Shown here: piece by piece, positions 1 through 11,579 of the stretch
How the letters are laid out: every line of letters starts with the position of its first letter
How positions within the stretch are numbered: position 1 is the stretch's first letter
Source: Zanthoxylum bungeanum
Taxonomy: Eukaryota > Streptophyta > Magnoliopsida > Sapindales > Rutaceae
Assembly: GCA_019454045.1 (NCBI GenBank)
Contig: SKCR01023723.1
Coordinates: 186,001-250,000 of the forward strand
DNA length: 64,000 nt
Direction of reading: 5' to 3'
Notes under the pieces: model-generated
What the model saw: the letters and a program-made list of their open reading frames with translations, nothing else
Database searches by the model: none
What the model was told of the DNA's origin: nothing
Made by a program: the position numbers and the translations under genes

Positions 1-1
1 A

Positions 2-106
2 TTCCAAAAAGAAAAACAACATTTAAGTCTCGGGAATCTAACTCTAAAAGACCCTGTTTGCCAATTTATAAGAAAATTGGATGGGAAGCTTGTCTCTGAC
101 GCATAG
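2..106 (+). other. Possible C-terminal tail of an unidentified ORF
   Basis: The window opens inside an open frame that reads 34 codons and stops at TAG 104-106. The reading is lysine-rich and ends in ...RKLDGKLVSDA. I do not recognise the protein. Its place upstream of Gypsy-type 3' non-coding sequence (interrupted by the solo LTR) would fit the tail of a retrotransposon polyprotein, but that is inference. A chance open frame of this length is also possible. From 107 to 228 the sequence is T-rich and non-coding. Confidence 0.2.
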
Positions 107-228
107 ACGTCATTCAAGCCGTTACTTCTTGTAAATATTATTATCTCTTTGTATTTATCTAATAATTGTGTTTTGTTTTGTTATTTCTTTTATTTTCTCC
201 GGCATGATCCAGGCTTTCACGATATATT

Positions 229-2624
229 TGTTGGGGTTGGTGCTTAGAGCGCCAATTCCCGGTTGTATTTATTTTGAATACTTCTGTAAAATATTATTAT
301 TATGAATAATATATGCAGTTTCTATAATATAATCTATCTTTTTATATGGTAAAGACGTAATGACCTTAGAATGATTAGTCATGGTACTGTTGCAAAAGCG
401 TCGCAACTGACATTGAGTAGTATCATGATGTTGTCATTCTCAGACTGTTCCTGGTCAAGGTTTACACTACTTGGTCAGTATATTAAACCCGTTGAGACCA
501 GTACATGTCGTATACTGGAATATATGATTCCAATGGTTTCTCAATGAACCATTAGTCTTGGAGACTAGTATAGACGTGTAGGTGTTTATAGCGGATAAAT
601 ACTGAACGACTCACCGAAGATTCTTAATGGATGGTACACCAACGTCAATAAGAATCTTCTCGGGTTGAGAAGCACTTGTGATTCTTAGACTTGAGATGCC
701 ATTGTGGGCACATGAGACATCTTCTACACTTAGATGGCAGTCACGTCACCGATCTATTTAGATCAGACCTCCGCCTGTTCGTTGGGTGTAGATAGATCCT
801 CAGGGTGTCCTATGCGTATCAAGATAGGATCTGTCAGTTCTGTGTACCAGAGCATAGGTAGTCCATATGATTAGCAATCAGATAAAACCATGGGCCCGTG
901 GTAAAGTTTAGAAGCTAGTTTTAAACATTCTTTTAGAGATTTCTAATAGAATAGTCGACTGGATAATCCCCATAGAGATTTGACGTTTGCATCTATATCT
1001 CTGGGATTTATCCGGATACCTGTGACGGAGGAATTATACATTTGCCATGACCTCGACCTGTATGGTTCAGCGAGATTATCCGTGATCGTCATAATTTACA
1101 AGTGGATAAATTATGGACACGAAATTTGATTTCGTGACGGATATACCTGAATCTAGAGAGTCTCAATAATGAAATATACTCGTAGAGCACTAGAGCAACA
1201 AATATAAATAATGTTGATTATTTATAAAGTCGTTTAAAGGTTAAACGCAAAATACATGCTAAAGGGACCAAATAGTCATTTGATTAATTATTGTGTATTT
1301 ACATTTAATACTTGATTAATTTAAATACACATTAATTAATAGTCAAATTGAGATATTTGACTTATATCCTAAATGAATATATGTATTTAATATTTAATGT
1401 AAATATAATACATATATTTAATATATTTGTATTTAATTAATTAATTAATTATTTAATTGTTAAATGATTAAATTAATTAAAATATAAATATCTTAACATT
1501 TGGATATTTGGTTTAAATGATTAAGTTGCCTTTGTTGACTTAATATAAATATCTATAAAGTGTTATTTAGATATTTAATCAAGTTGATCAAATTTATGTT
1601 AAATGAAAATGAAATTAATATTCTTGTATTTGGCTTGGCCAAATTCGGCCAAGGCTAAAGTGTAACAAGTATATATTGTTTTCATTTCATTTCACTTTCT
1701 AACCTAATACACTTTTACAAAAACTCCATTAAAGAAACAAGAGAAGCAAGTGAGGAAGAAAAGAAAAAGCTTGGATTTAGTAAGTTTTTCCAACTTACTA
1801 TTAGATAAGAAAATGTTCCTTATGATCTAGGCAACATCTTGTGATGTTATTAAGTTATTCTTTTCTCTATTCTTTGTGTTTTTGATGAATGGAAGTTTGA
1901 TGGAAGTGTTGAGCATGTATAATGATGGAAGCTTATTACTATTGTAGTAATAAGTATTCTTTTATGGTTTTGGAAACCTTGTTGTTAATCTAGAGTTGTT
2001 GACCCACTCTTAGATGACCTAGATTTGATCTTGAGTTGTTTCATTGTGTTGAGACTTTGATTGGATGAAAGAATGATGATTAAAGTAATTGATTTAAACT
2101 ATTTGGTCTAATTTGTCCAATTTGGAGAAATTGAAAAATTAGGGTTCATGACCAATTCCAAATTTGGGGCTTTTCATTTATGTTGTGTATTTGGATGTGT
2201 ATATGATGCATATAAAGTTTCATGTTTATTGGATTACATCTTGATGTGTTTTGATGAATGAAATGACAAAATGCACAAACCCCCCCCTAATGGAGGCTCT
2301 CGGCCAAGTGAGGGAAATTTGGGGATTTTGGTTTCCTTGGTGTTTTGATGTTTTGAATATGCTAAGTTCATCTTAGAAATGATTTAGAATCATTCAAAAT
2401 TGATTTGATCAATTTCGGACTAAAATGGACAAAAATACCAAGTAAGGGTAATTTGGTAAATTCACTTAAATATGATTTATTGAATTTTATTTCATAATTT
2501 GATTATTGGAATATTAAATAAATATGTTTATTTAATTAATCTGAGAAAAATTTTTGAAATCGGAAAATTTGATTTTCCACCGCTTCTGCTGCGTTACCGG
2601 ATTTACCCCCTAAAAACCCCAACA
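229..2624. mobile_element. Solo LTR, about 2.4 kb
   Basis: The segment starts TGTTGGGGTT and ends AACCCCAACA, a perfect 10-bp terminal inverted repeat with the canonical TG...CA ends. It is flanked on both sides by the 5-bp duplication ATATT (224-228 and 2625-2629). No coding sequence, primer-binding site or second LTR is present, so this is the scar expected when the two LTRs of a full element recombine. The AT-rich body (1200-1600) and general style resemble the long LTRs of the Copia elements elsewhere in the window, but I saw no close match to them. The lineage is therefore unassigned. It interrupts the sequence that continues at 2630. Confidence 0.85.
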
Positions 2625-2768
2625 ATATTTTACCGTTTAGCTAATAATTATCATTTGGCAGGTACTAGTGCTATTATTACTCACCCTTTTGCAGGTTCTA
2701 TAAATTCAACTCATCATTTCACTCTTGAAGGCATCCAGACTTGAGAAAAAAATACATAAAAAATAAAA

Positions 2769-3422
2769 ATGGAAGCAACTTCAAGAAGACGAGTTGTAAA
2801 CATTTGTGTGTTTTGCGATACTAGTGCTGGTTCTAAACCAGAATTCGTAGTGGCGGCACAGGAATTGGGTCGAGTCATAGCTGAAAGGAATATGCACCTA
2901 GTATATGGTGGTGGCAATCTTGGACTAATGGGGTACGTTTCAAGGGCAGTACAGGAAGGAAGTAGTCAAGTTCTGGGAATCATCCCAAAACCTATGGCCG
3001 ATGCGAATCTTATAGGACCATCAAACGGAGAGGAACTTATCGTACCAGGTATGTCTGAACGACTGGTATAAATGATTAATTATGCTGATGCTTTTATTGC
3101 TTTCCCAGGTGGCTTGGGTACGATGGAGGAAATTTTTACAGTACTATCTTGGGTGAACTTGAACATACACCAGAAACCGATTGGAATGTTTAATGCTGAT
3201 GGATTTTATGATTTTCTTTGTGTGTTTCTTGATGATGTCCGGAGAAATGGATTCGTGTCGAAGCCTGTAAAAGATATCCTCTTCACTGCCAGAACTGCCC
3301 ATGATTTAATTGACCAACTTTTAGCCTTTGAATTAAAAATTGACCCTATCATTTCCAAGATTAACTGGTCTGATAATGATCGTGGTAAGAAGCGTCGGAT
3401 AAATCTGGATCTTAACCTTTAA
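2769..3422 (+). pseudogene. LOG-type cytokinin riboside 5'-monophosphate phosphoribohydrolase, intronless broken copy
   Basis: LOG enzymes release active cytokinin bases from nucleotide precursors in one step. One frame reads about 217 codons, close to the usual 200-220 residues. Landmarks are the N-terminal ICVFC strand (codons 13-17), VYGGGNLGLMG near codons 45-55, an arginine at codon 98, and PGGLGTMEE at codons 113-121, which is the family's PGGxGTxxE nucleotide/catalytic motif. An in-frame TAA at 3069-3071 replaces the residue two after R98. A methionine follows at once, but restarting there would lose the N-terminal half of the Rossmann-like fold. Plant LOG genes are normally split by several introns and this copy has none, so it probably came through a spliced RNA. 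No poly(A) tract follows the stop. Downstream lies Gypsy-type 3' sequence, suggesting the copy sits inside that element. Family assignment is secure; being a dead copy is very likely. Confidence 0.85.
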
Positions 3423-4788
3423 TTTTCTTTCTAGATGTAGAATTTCAGTTAACTGGGTATTGTCTTCTAAACTCTTCTTCTTCTTTTTAAGACATTGGGG
3501 ACAATGTCTCAATTAGGTTTGGGGGTGGGGAATAGTTGACTAGTATCTTGTATTTATTTTTCGTTGTATTGTTTTATTTGATTTTTAGTCCAAATTTTTC
3601 AAAAAATATATAAAAATCAAAAATATAAAAAAAATATTTTGTTTTTTGTGTTTTTAATTTGATGAATCAGGTGGGAATTAATGTTTGAGATAGTTGTTTA
3701 AGGAATTTCCACTCCTGAGACGTACCTCAACATATTTCGTAACAAAATAATTTTTGTTTATTTCATTTTGAATTATTTAATTTGTGAATTCTCCATAATA
3801 CTGACTAAATTGGATCTTCATATGCTCAGTTGACAGGTATTAGCAACATGCATGGTAACATACGACCATGAGTTGTAAGTGAAAAGTTCGTAATATTCAG
3901 TGCTCTAGTTTAATTGGAGAAAGCATTTAAAAAAAAAACAATGAAAAAAAAAACATCTGAGATCCTAGTAATTAAGTCTTTATGGGTGTTTTAACACCTA
4001 GTGCCCTAAAGCCAACTGGTTTGGGAGTCACTGGCTCAAAGCTCGCTACATGGATTAAAAATGTTATAAAAAAAATAAATAAAAAAACACATTTGATATC
4101 CGAGTAATTAAGTCCGTAGGGGTATTTTAACACCTAGTGCCCTAAAACCAACTTGTTTGGGAGTCACTGGCCCAAAGCTCGCTACATGGATGGGTGATTA
4201 AGTCTGTAAGGGTGTCTTAACACCTAGTGCCCTAAAGCCAACTGGCTTGGGAGTAAGTGACCCAAAAACTCGCTACATGGATGGAAGATATTGTATATAA
4301 AAAAAAAAACATTGCAAAAAAAAAGGTGTGAATTCTGATTTAACTTTAGGACAAAAATATTACTCTCTTTTCAACTACACTTATGAATATTGTGGGCACA
4401 ATGATTTGATTAATACATTGTTGGTTGTGTATATGAAGAATGGTAAAAATAATAGGAGAATTTACTTATTTGGTAATTTAGAAAGAAAAAAAACAACTAC
4501 TAACTTGGATAAGAAGTTTCACTTACTTAGTCACTAACTTGTTTATTCTCTTTTCTCTTGTCTTTTTGCTTTTGTGTGCATTAGATTGACGTTTGTAGGT
4601 ATCGTCACTGTAAGCCCTCACGAGACTACAACTCGTCCACTAGGGACACCTAGAGGTTTAAAGGCTTGTTGCATACGCTAAATACAACCGTGATCCTTGC
4701 GAAAATGGCTTAGTTTAATTTTAATTGTTTGTTGTATTTTATTTTATTATTTTTCTCGAGGACTAGCAAAATGTTAGGTTTGGGGTTG
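3423..4788 (+). mobile_element. 3' non-coding region of an Athila-type Gypsy element, 5' part outside the window or lost
   Basis: About 60 bases after the LOG stop comes a block with ACATTGGGGACAATGTCT and a G-rich stretch (3491-3533). Blocks of this kind are typical of the 3' part of plant Athila/Tat-group elements. The stretch 4588-4788 closely matches 12721-12924, the pre-LTR region of the intact Athila-type element in this window (shared CACTAGGGACACCTA and CGTGATCC segments). It ends in a purine-rich tract (4774-4788) directly before the LTR. Between these lie a 90-bp triplicated repeat and A-rich runs. No real gene is seen; the open frame at 4328-4537 has no recognisable domain. Confidence 0.65.
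3957..4290 (+). repeat. Three imperfect tandem copies of a ~90-bp unit
   Basis: Three successive units begin near 3970, 4098 and 4197. Each carries TTAACACCTAGTGCCCTAAA, then an AACTGGTTTGGGAGT-like stretch, and closes with GCTCGCTACATGGAT. The first two are separated by A-rich spacers of about 25 bases; the third follows the second directly. They lie within the Gypsy 3' non-coding region. Confidence 0.75.
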
Positions 4789-6712
4789 TGATGAGCGGAA
4801 AATATATCATTATTTAACGCCCCTTTTACTTAATATTTTGTATAGTTTCTCGCGTTTTATGAACATTTTGATGTGTTTTAGTTTATTTTGCAGATAAAAT
4901 AAAATCGGGATTTAATGGAATCAATCAGGATGAAATGTGGAACAAATAAGGGCAAAAACTGGACTTGACATTTTGATTTTGGAGATTGGAAACTTGAAAT
5001 GGCGTTCTAACGAAGTACAATTTCGGAAATTCCAACTTTCCGCAATTGTCGTATTTTACCCATAAATGTTTACTCTGATATCGGATTGAGGTAATTCAAG
5101 TTCCAGATTAAAGAAGACTCAAAGATCTATAACATAAGTTAATAATAATTTCAAATTCTGAAGTTTCCATGACCGAAATTGATAAAACATTCGGAAGTGT
5201 GTTATGTGTAATTATTTAAGTCATTTTCAAAATAAAAAAATAAAAAAATAAAAAAATAAAAATTGTCAAACTTCCACCAAACATGCTTGCATGATTTGGT
5301 GTCATGTTTGGTGCCATGTTTGATGCAATGTTTGGTGGAGCGATTGGTGGAGAAATTTGTGGAAGCCTTTAGATTTGCCTATAAATACCAAGCTAAACTT
5401 TGTAAATTTTTCATGCTTTCTTTGGAGGAATTTCTCCATGAAAACCTAAAGGAAAGTGTCTTGTATATTTATTTCAGTTTTCTTGTATATTCTTTTTATT
5501 TAATTAATAAAATTTTGTGTTTTTTCATTTACAGCATGAGCAGGTAATCTCATTCTGTTGGGGTGAAAATGTGAGACTTTTAATATAATAAATTAGATTA
5601 ATCTCTCTTATTTTAATTAAAATTTGGATTAATTAGTTATCGTCTATATGGTCGGTTTATGTGACAATCTTATTTACCGCTTATATGGTCGGTTTTACAT
5701 TTCAGACGTAGTTTCCGCCTATATGGTCGGTTTAGGTAATAACATTGTTACCGCCTATATGGTCGGTTGGACTTAATTGAGACAAATGGAATTACCGTCT
5801 TTATGGTCTGGTTAAATATAATTAATTAATCGGTAAACATTAACAATAAGAGAGATTTCTAATTTTGAAATATTAAAAGTGGATCCTCTAACCCCCAGCA
5901 TTTTCTTTCATTATTGTAATTTTACTTTTATTTATCTCCAAGTTATTTTTATGATGTTTTATTTATTTAAGTGTTTAGTAATCCTAGGTATGTGTTGTAA
6001 CTAAATATATTATCTTGGGTTGTGATGAATTCCAATATCACCGGTTTATAAGGGGTTATTTTATGTCTTGGGTAATATAAAGGTTTATTTATTAAGTCTT
6101 AAGCTTAATGCTTCTTGTTAACTGGCCATTAATAAGATTGATCTGGTAAACTTAAAATAAACTTGACCGAGGAATTTTAGGTTTCAGTCTTAGACTTAAT
6201 AGCCCACGATCTAACTTAAGGATTAGATACCCCTTAATAGATTTCCTTCCAGGATGGACATATACCTATTGGGCGAGGGTAGCCACTATTGGAACTTATC
6301 TTAATGAATTCAGGTAACTTGATTAACATAGACATATGATTAATTAGGTTACACTGGGTATTTGCATCTAACCATCGACAAAGGTTTTTGCATAATTTCG
6401 TGTTCCAGGTTAATAAATCAATATATTGCACAAACATGAGACAACCACTTCATCTTTAAAAGATATTGGAAGGATTCACAACCCTAGATAGTTTAATAAT
6501 ATTGAATTTTCCTTTAATTTACATTCGTACTATTTTATTTACTTTTTTAGTTTAAAATCACCATCCAATCAATAATCAATCTATTAGATACTCGTAAATA
6601 TTTGGTTTCATAAATTAATAGATTAGGTATTAAGTTCTCATTGGATCGATACTTTTTATACTACTTGAGCTATACGTGCGCTTGCGTTATACGTGTGTGA
6701 TCACGCCGATCA
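4789..6712 (+). repeat. 3' LTR of the LOG-containing Athila-type element
   Basis: It starts TGATGAGCGG just after the purine tract TTAGGTTTGGGGTTG and ends ...CACGCCGATCA, giving TG...CA ends and 1924 bp. The intact Athila-type element's LTR also starts TGAT directly after a GGGGTTG tract. No primer-binding site follows at 6713, which argues that this is the 3' and not the 5' LTR. The left LTR lies outside the window, so a target-site duplication cannot be checked. Inside are an A/T microsatellite (5228-5262), a short inverted repeat around CCACCAAACATG (5274-5335) and a regularly spaced motif array (5640-5830). Confidence 0.65.
5640..5830 (+). repeat. Five spaced copies of a TATATGGTCGGTT motif inside the LTR
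   Basis: A motif close to ACCGCCTATATGGTCGGTT recurs at about 5642, 5680, 5717, 5750 and 5795, with roughly 33-45 bases between starts. The copies share the core while the spacers diverge. The last copy has drifted to TTTATGGTCTGG. Repeated cores in an LTR can be transcription-factor or RNA-structure elements, but nothing here proves a role. Confidence 0.7.
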
Positions 6713-7623
6713 AATAATAAAAAAAATTACCGAAATTATATTAATGTCCTGCCGAACATGTTAGATGTTTGACTTGATTTTCTACGCAAACCAGAAAGGT
6801 TAGAAACGTAGAATCATCCATATGACAGTCGTGGTATGCTTAAAATTTGTAAGCTCCTACAACTGTGCATAATGAGCATAATAAAGAGATTATAATGACA
6901 ATATTAAATAATCAAAACTGATAAAGCGGTAAGAAAATGGACACGCGCAACTATTTTCAAGTGGCACATGAAGTTGTATCTCAAGTGCATACCATATTAC
7001 CATCCATTCGGAATCAATTATAGAGTTTACATCTGAGTTTCCATCCTATATTCCACAGTGGGCAAGCATACGCGGCCGGATGTAGCTAGTTTGAGTGGCC
7101 GGAGTTATTATGTGATAGTTGTATGTCTGGCTGGACATATATTATGTATGGCCAGATATACGGCGTCAGATCAGAAAACAAAAACAAGTAAAATAGAGAT
7201 TAGGGTGCCTACAGGTCGCTATCTTTTGTATCGTCGGCTCTATAAACGCCTCTGAAAAGTTATGGTTGGTTAGAGGATCTCTTGGTGGAGTAAAGGGGTT
7301 ATTACTATTTTTTTGTGTTTCTTACATTTCCATAAGAAAGAGATTGTCATTCCAAAAAAATCCATATGCTATGTGAGTAATGCTTTTTTTTTATAGGGTA
7401 TATGGATTGGTTAACAAGGAAATAATCTATTTGTTAAGGAAATTGTTTAAGAATGAAAGTGAGGTTAAGAATGAAAGGTCAAATCCTTCTGTAAAACTAG
7501 AAACTCAGTGCATATCCGGCCTGACTTGGTTGATATTTGGCCGGATGTGACTTGGATGGCATGCCGAACATAGAAGACATCTAGCCGATTTTTGGTGGTT
7601 AAGTCCGACTAGATGTAGATGAC
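6713..7623 (-). repeat. Left part of an old Ogre-like LTR remnant
   Basis: The stretch 6935-7055 aligns by eye with 16910-17020 in the LTR of Ogre/Tat element 1, including shared CCATTCGGA and TTTCCATCCTATAT segments. This element sits in the same orientation. The remainder, 6713-6930 and 7070-7623, is diverged and without a recognisable gene; it contains several GGCCGGATGT/GGCCGGAGT-like words. The matching right end lies beyond the Athila insertion at 14074-14204. The outer boundary on the left is not resolved. Confidence 0.4.
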
Positions 7624-8759
7624 TGATAAATGCATGAAGGTGTACTTTGAACTTCGATAACTCGGCTTAATTATCATGTATTTAATCTTAATTATAGTTT
7701 ATTTTATGTTTTATTATTAGGAAGCCGTGGAACATGAAGATTGGATCAATTACGCATGTTTCGGGACCTTGCAGACGCATCGGAAGCACGTGAAATGAGC
7801 AGAAATGTAGGAATTATTATCCTGCAAAGCCGGCCACACGTCGCGACACGCAAAGGCCACACGTCGCGACACGGAAGCGTATTCCATGATTTTTTATTTA
7901 GTTCATTTTTACGCAAATAAGGCCTCCAGGGCCGCTCTATATAAACCCAAGCTCGTCCAAAACCCAAAAATGAGAGAAAATAGGAGAAAAAGATAGCAAA
8001 AACACACAACAAAGAGCCACAAACATAATTTTGAGATTGAAGAACGAAAAACTTCATCACAGACAGGATGCTGCTACAATCTTTTCAGGCTATGTCTCTC
8101 TTCTATATGAAGATATAATCTCATAGGCAAAGCTAATGATGAACTCTTGTATTTAAGTTTTTATGTTCATGTTGTTGATTCCTAAGTACTTTTTAATGTT
8201 TAATACAATTGATGTTTATTATTCTTTATTATCTTTCGATTTATGAATCCGGAAACTGTGTTTATTCAACTTGCATATAGATTCAGTCATACTTCTTCTA
8301 TGTGTGATTGGGGAACCCAGTTGTGGCTGGTTAAGTTTTTTTATGAGTTGGTCTTCTGCTGCAGTATTGTCTGAGGGTATATTGTTGACGTTAGATAGGT
8401 CGTAATGATAACTTTGTGTGCTGTTAACATAGAGAAGATAAATCATCAATTACCTTATAATTTAATATACGTAGAATTGAATATCTTCCGATTGTTGGTT
8501 TGGGATGTGAAACCTTCAATTGAGTAATAACATGAATCAATAACTGAATATAGGAATTTGATACAAGAGGGATTCCCGATGCTTTGCTGCCTCTCTCTAT
8601 TGATATCTTTTAATTGTTTTTATTAATCTTTACTATAATTACCAATTCAATCTATATCTTTTCATTAAGTTACTGCTAACGTTTTGTTTAACCATCTCTT
8701 TGAGGAATCGACACCTCAACTATACTGCGATAGCCGTAAGTACTTTTTGAGCATAACCA
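7624..8759 (+). repeat. 5' LTR of the Athila-type element
   Basis: The 1136-bp LTR starts TGATAAATGCATG and ends GAGCATAACCA. Its partner is 12925-14073, and the two agree along their whole length with scattered substitutions and small indels. A TATA-like TATATAAACCC lies at 7939-7949 (GGGCCGCTCTATATAAACCC), the likely promoter of the element. Open frames inside the LTR are not genes. Confidence 0.92.
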
Positions 8760-8764
8760 AAATT

Positions 8765-8782
8765 TGGCGCCGTTGCCGGGGA
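8765..8782 (+). promoter_or_regulatory. Primer-binding site, tRNA-Asp type
   Basis: TGGCGCCGTTGCCGGGGA lies five bases after the LTR end. This 18-mer is the known Athila-type primer site complementary to the 3' end of tRNA-Asp, and it fixes the plus orientation. Confidence 0.93.
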
Positions 8783-9077
8783 GACGGTTTACAAGCAAAA
8801 TGAGCAGATTTGCTTGGTCAACAATAAAAGCGGTGACTTCGTTCCATATCTAATTTTTTTTTATTTTCTTAATTTTCTTAATTTATTATTTATTTACTTA
8901 TTTTATTTCAATTTTTGTTTTAGTTTAGATTTTATTTGTTATTTTTAATTTTTTTTAGTTTATTTCTCGCTTATTTGTGTTTATTTTTATTTTTTTGATT
9001 TTTTTTGATTTTTTTTGATTTTTAGTTTATTTATTTTATTTTATTTTTGTTTCTAGTATTACTTGTGTTAAAATTGC

Positions 9078-11579
9078 ATGCCTAGACTTAGAGATGCGTT
9101 TGGTAAATTTGTTAGGACTGAAGAAGAAAACTCAGACTCAAAGAGTTTGTTTGACAATCTCTTTGCCACACCATCCACATCTAGCGCACACACTATGAGT
9201 GAATACGAGAGACCACAAATGAGGACTCTTGAAGAGTACCTTCATCCCACTCGCACAGCTACACCATCGTGCATCATGTTTCCTCATAATGCACCACACA
9301 TAGATTTTAAGCCTAGAATGATACAGTATCTCCCAATTTTTCATGGTTTACTGAATGAAAACCCTTATGTGCACATTATAGAGTTTGAAGAGGTTGTAGC
9401 GACTTTCCATGACCGGTTCGGAACCACATTCACAATTAGACTTAAGTTCTTCCCCTTTGCCCTTAAGGATAGAGCTAAAAGCTGGTTGTATTCCCTAAGA
9501 CCTAGGTCAATAGGATCATGGGGAGAGATGACACATACATTCTTTAATAAATATTTCCCACATCATAAGACGAATGGCTTGAAAAGACAAATCTCTATCT
9601 TCTCCCTAAGAGAAATTGAAACCCTTAATCAAACTTGGGAGAGGTATAAAGAGATGCTAGCTAGTTGTCCTCACCACGGGTATGAGAGTTGGCACGTAGT
9701 AAGCTATTTTTATGACAGTCTAACACCTAGAGAGCGCCAATTTGTTGAAACAATGTGTAATGGTGAGTTTATAAGGAAAGACCCTGATGAGGCATTCGAG
9801 TACTTAGATGACCTAGTTGAAAAATCTCATACTTGAACTAGACCTAATGCTATAGATAGCACTGATAGGACACACCATACTCTTTCTGGTATAGGCATAC
9901 ACCACTTCAGGGAAGAGAATAGTCTTAGGGCATATGTTGAGTTATTGACTAGAGAGTTAGGAGATTTAAAAGCTAGAGATAGCAAGACTATGCATGCAGT
10001 CGCCCATCTGGAACCCCAAGAGTGTCCTGTATATGGTGAGATGAGGGGGACATATGAGGAATAATGTAATCACTTAGGGATGTACAAGAAGCCATACAAA
10101 CCTTATTCAGATACATATAATCCTAGTTGGCGGAACCATCCCAATCTTAGTTGGAAATAGGAGTCCCATCAGCCTACCCAGACACCACAAACTATGAGTT
10201 ACAGTTCCCCACAGTATCACACACCTGCCGTTCCTAGGAATTCTTTAGAGGATATTGTGCAAGCATTTGTGGAGGCCCATAAGGAAATTGTGGAAGCCCA
10301 GAATAAAACCAATCAAAGGTTTGAGTCGTTGATAGGTCAGGTAGCTGAAGATAATAGGGAGATTAAGAGTCAGATCTCAAAGTTAACTAATGTCCTGAGT
10401 GTGCAAGAAAAAGGCAAATTCCCATCTCAAGCTCAACCTAATCCACAAGGGCAACACATGGCACAGGCTAATAATGAGGTAGCCAATATAAAAAGTGTTC
10501 ATACCATAATCACTAAGAGTGGTAAGGAGGTAGGTATGAAGGACACTTCCAACACTGTAGATTCCACTAAGGATAATAGTGAAGATACTCCTCAAGAAGA
10601 ACAAGAGACACATTTCCAAGTTAGAGTACCTTTCCCTCAGGCACTTAGGCCCACAGTGAGAGCCCCAAACCCAAATGGTAAGATCTTAGAACACCTAAAG
10701 CAAGTAAAGATTAACCTTTCGCTGTTACATGTGATCAAACAAGTTCCTACTTATGCAAAGGTTTTAAAGGATCTATGCACCGTAAAAAGAAAACATAATG
10801 TGAAAAAGATTGTTTTTCTAACAGAGCAGGCTAGTGCGATAATTGAACAGAAGACCCCACCAAAATATAAAGATCTGGGATGTCCCACCATTACCTACCA
10901 CATTGGAACATATGAGTTTGGTCAAGCATTATTAGATTTAGGTGCTAGTGTTAATCTCATGTCATATTCGATTCATGTGCAGTTAGGGCTTAGTGAGATT
11001 AAATTTACATCTGTAGTTTTACAGTTAGCTGACTGGTCCATTAAAGCATCACGGGGAGTAGTTGAGGATGTTTTAGTACAAATTAATAAATTCTACTACC
11101 CTGTCGATTTCATAATCTTAGACACTCAGTTTGTGGTTAACACCGAGTCAAAAATCCCTCTCATCTTAGGTAGACCTTTTCTTGCTACAGCTAATGCCCT
11201 TATTAATTGCAGGATCGATCTCATGAAGCTATCGTTTGGGAACATGACGCTAGAGGTGAACATGTTTCATGTTGAAAAAAAACCACAGGATGATGATGAG
11301 TGCCATTACTCCTACATGCTAGAAACAGTCCTGCCAGAAACAGCAAATCTTCCCGAACTACAATTGCCCCCAAAGAATCATAAAATGAGGAAAATGAGAG
11401 TTAATGCTCAATTGAAAATGATACCTGGGAAGTTGAAACGGATGTTGAGCCAACTGGGTCATATATGCAGCCTCAAATTTCAACCACCAGACCCTGGGGG
11501 ATCAATGGATGAAATGCGGCAACTAGCCAGAACTTTTATTTCATGCCTTCATAATTTCGCTACATGGAAGCCACCATGA
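9078..11579 (+). pseudogene. Athila-type gag-protease polyprotein, one frame with in-frame stops
   Basis: One frame runs from ATG 9078 through three internal stops (TGA 9834-9836, TAA 10062-10064, TAG 10158-10160) to TGA 11577-11579. Readable sequence continues past each, so these are point mutations in a formerly continuous ORF. The first part (codons 1-252) is a retrotransposon gag domain, with FxxxLKDRAKSWL-like and WERYKEML-like helices. Between the second and third stops is the plant Gypsy signature YNPSWRNHPNLSW. The region from 10194 begins with a coiled-coil-like helix (NNEVANI region after QRFESLIGQ) and contains the aspartic protease with DLGAS at 10935-10949 and ILGRPFLATA near 11167. 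No RT follows. After the last stop the frame still reads QPEWLRLTEDVKLSANEE, so that stop too is probably secondary. Confidence 0.92.

Noticed and set aside
1..228. Interpretation as the 5' end of a host gene upstream of LOG
   Set aside because: Only a 34-codon tail is visible, with no recognisable domain; a retrotransposon polyprotein tail is at least as likely.
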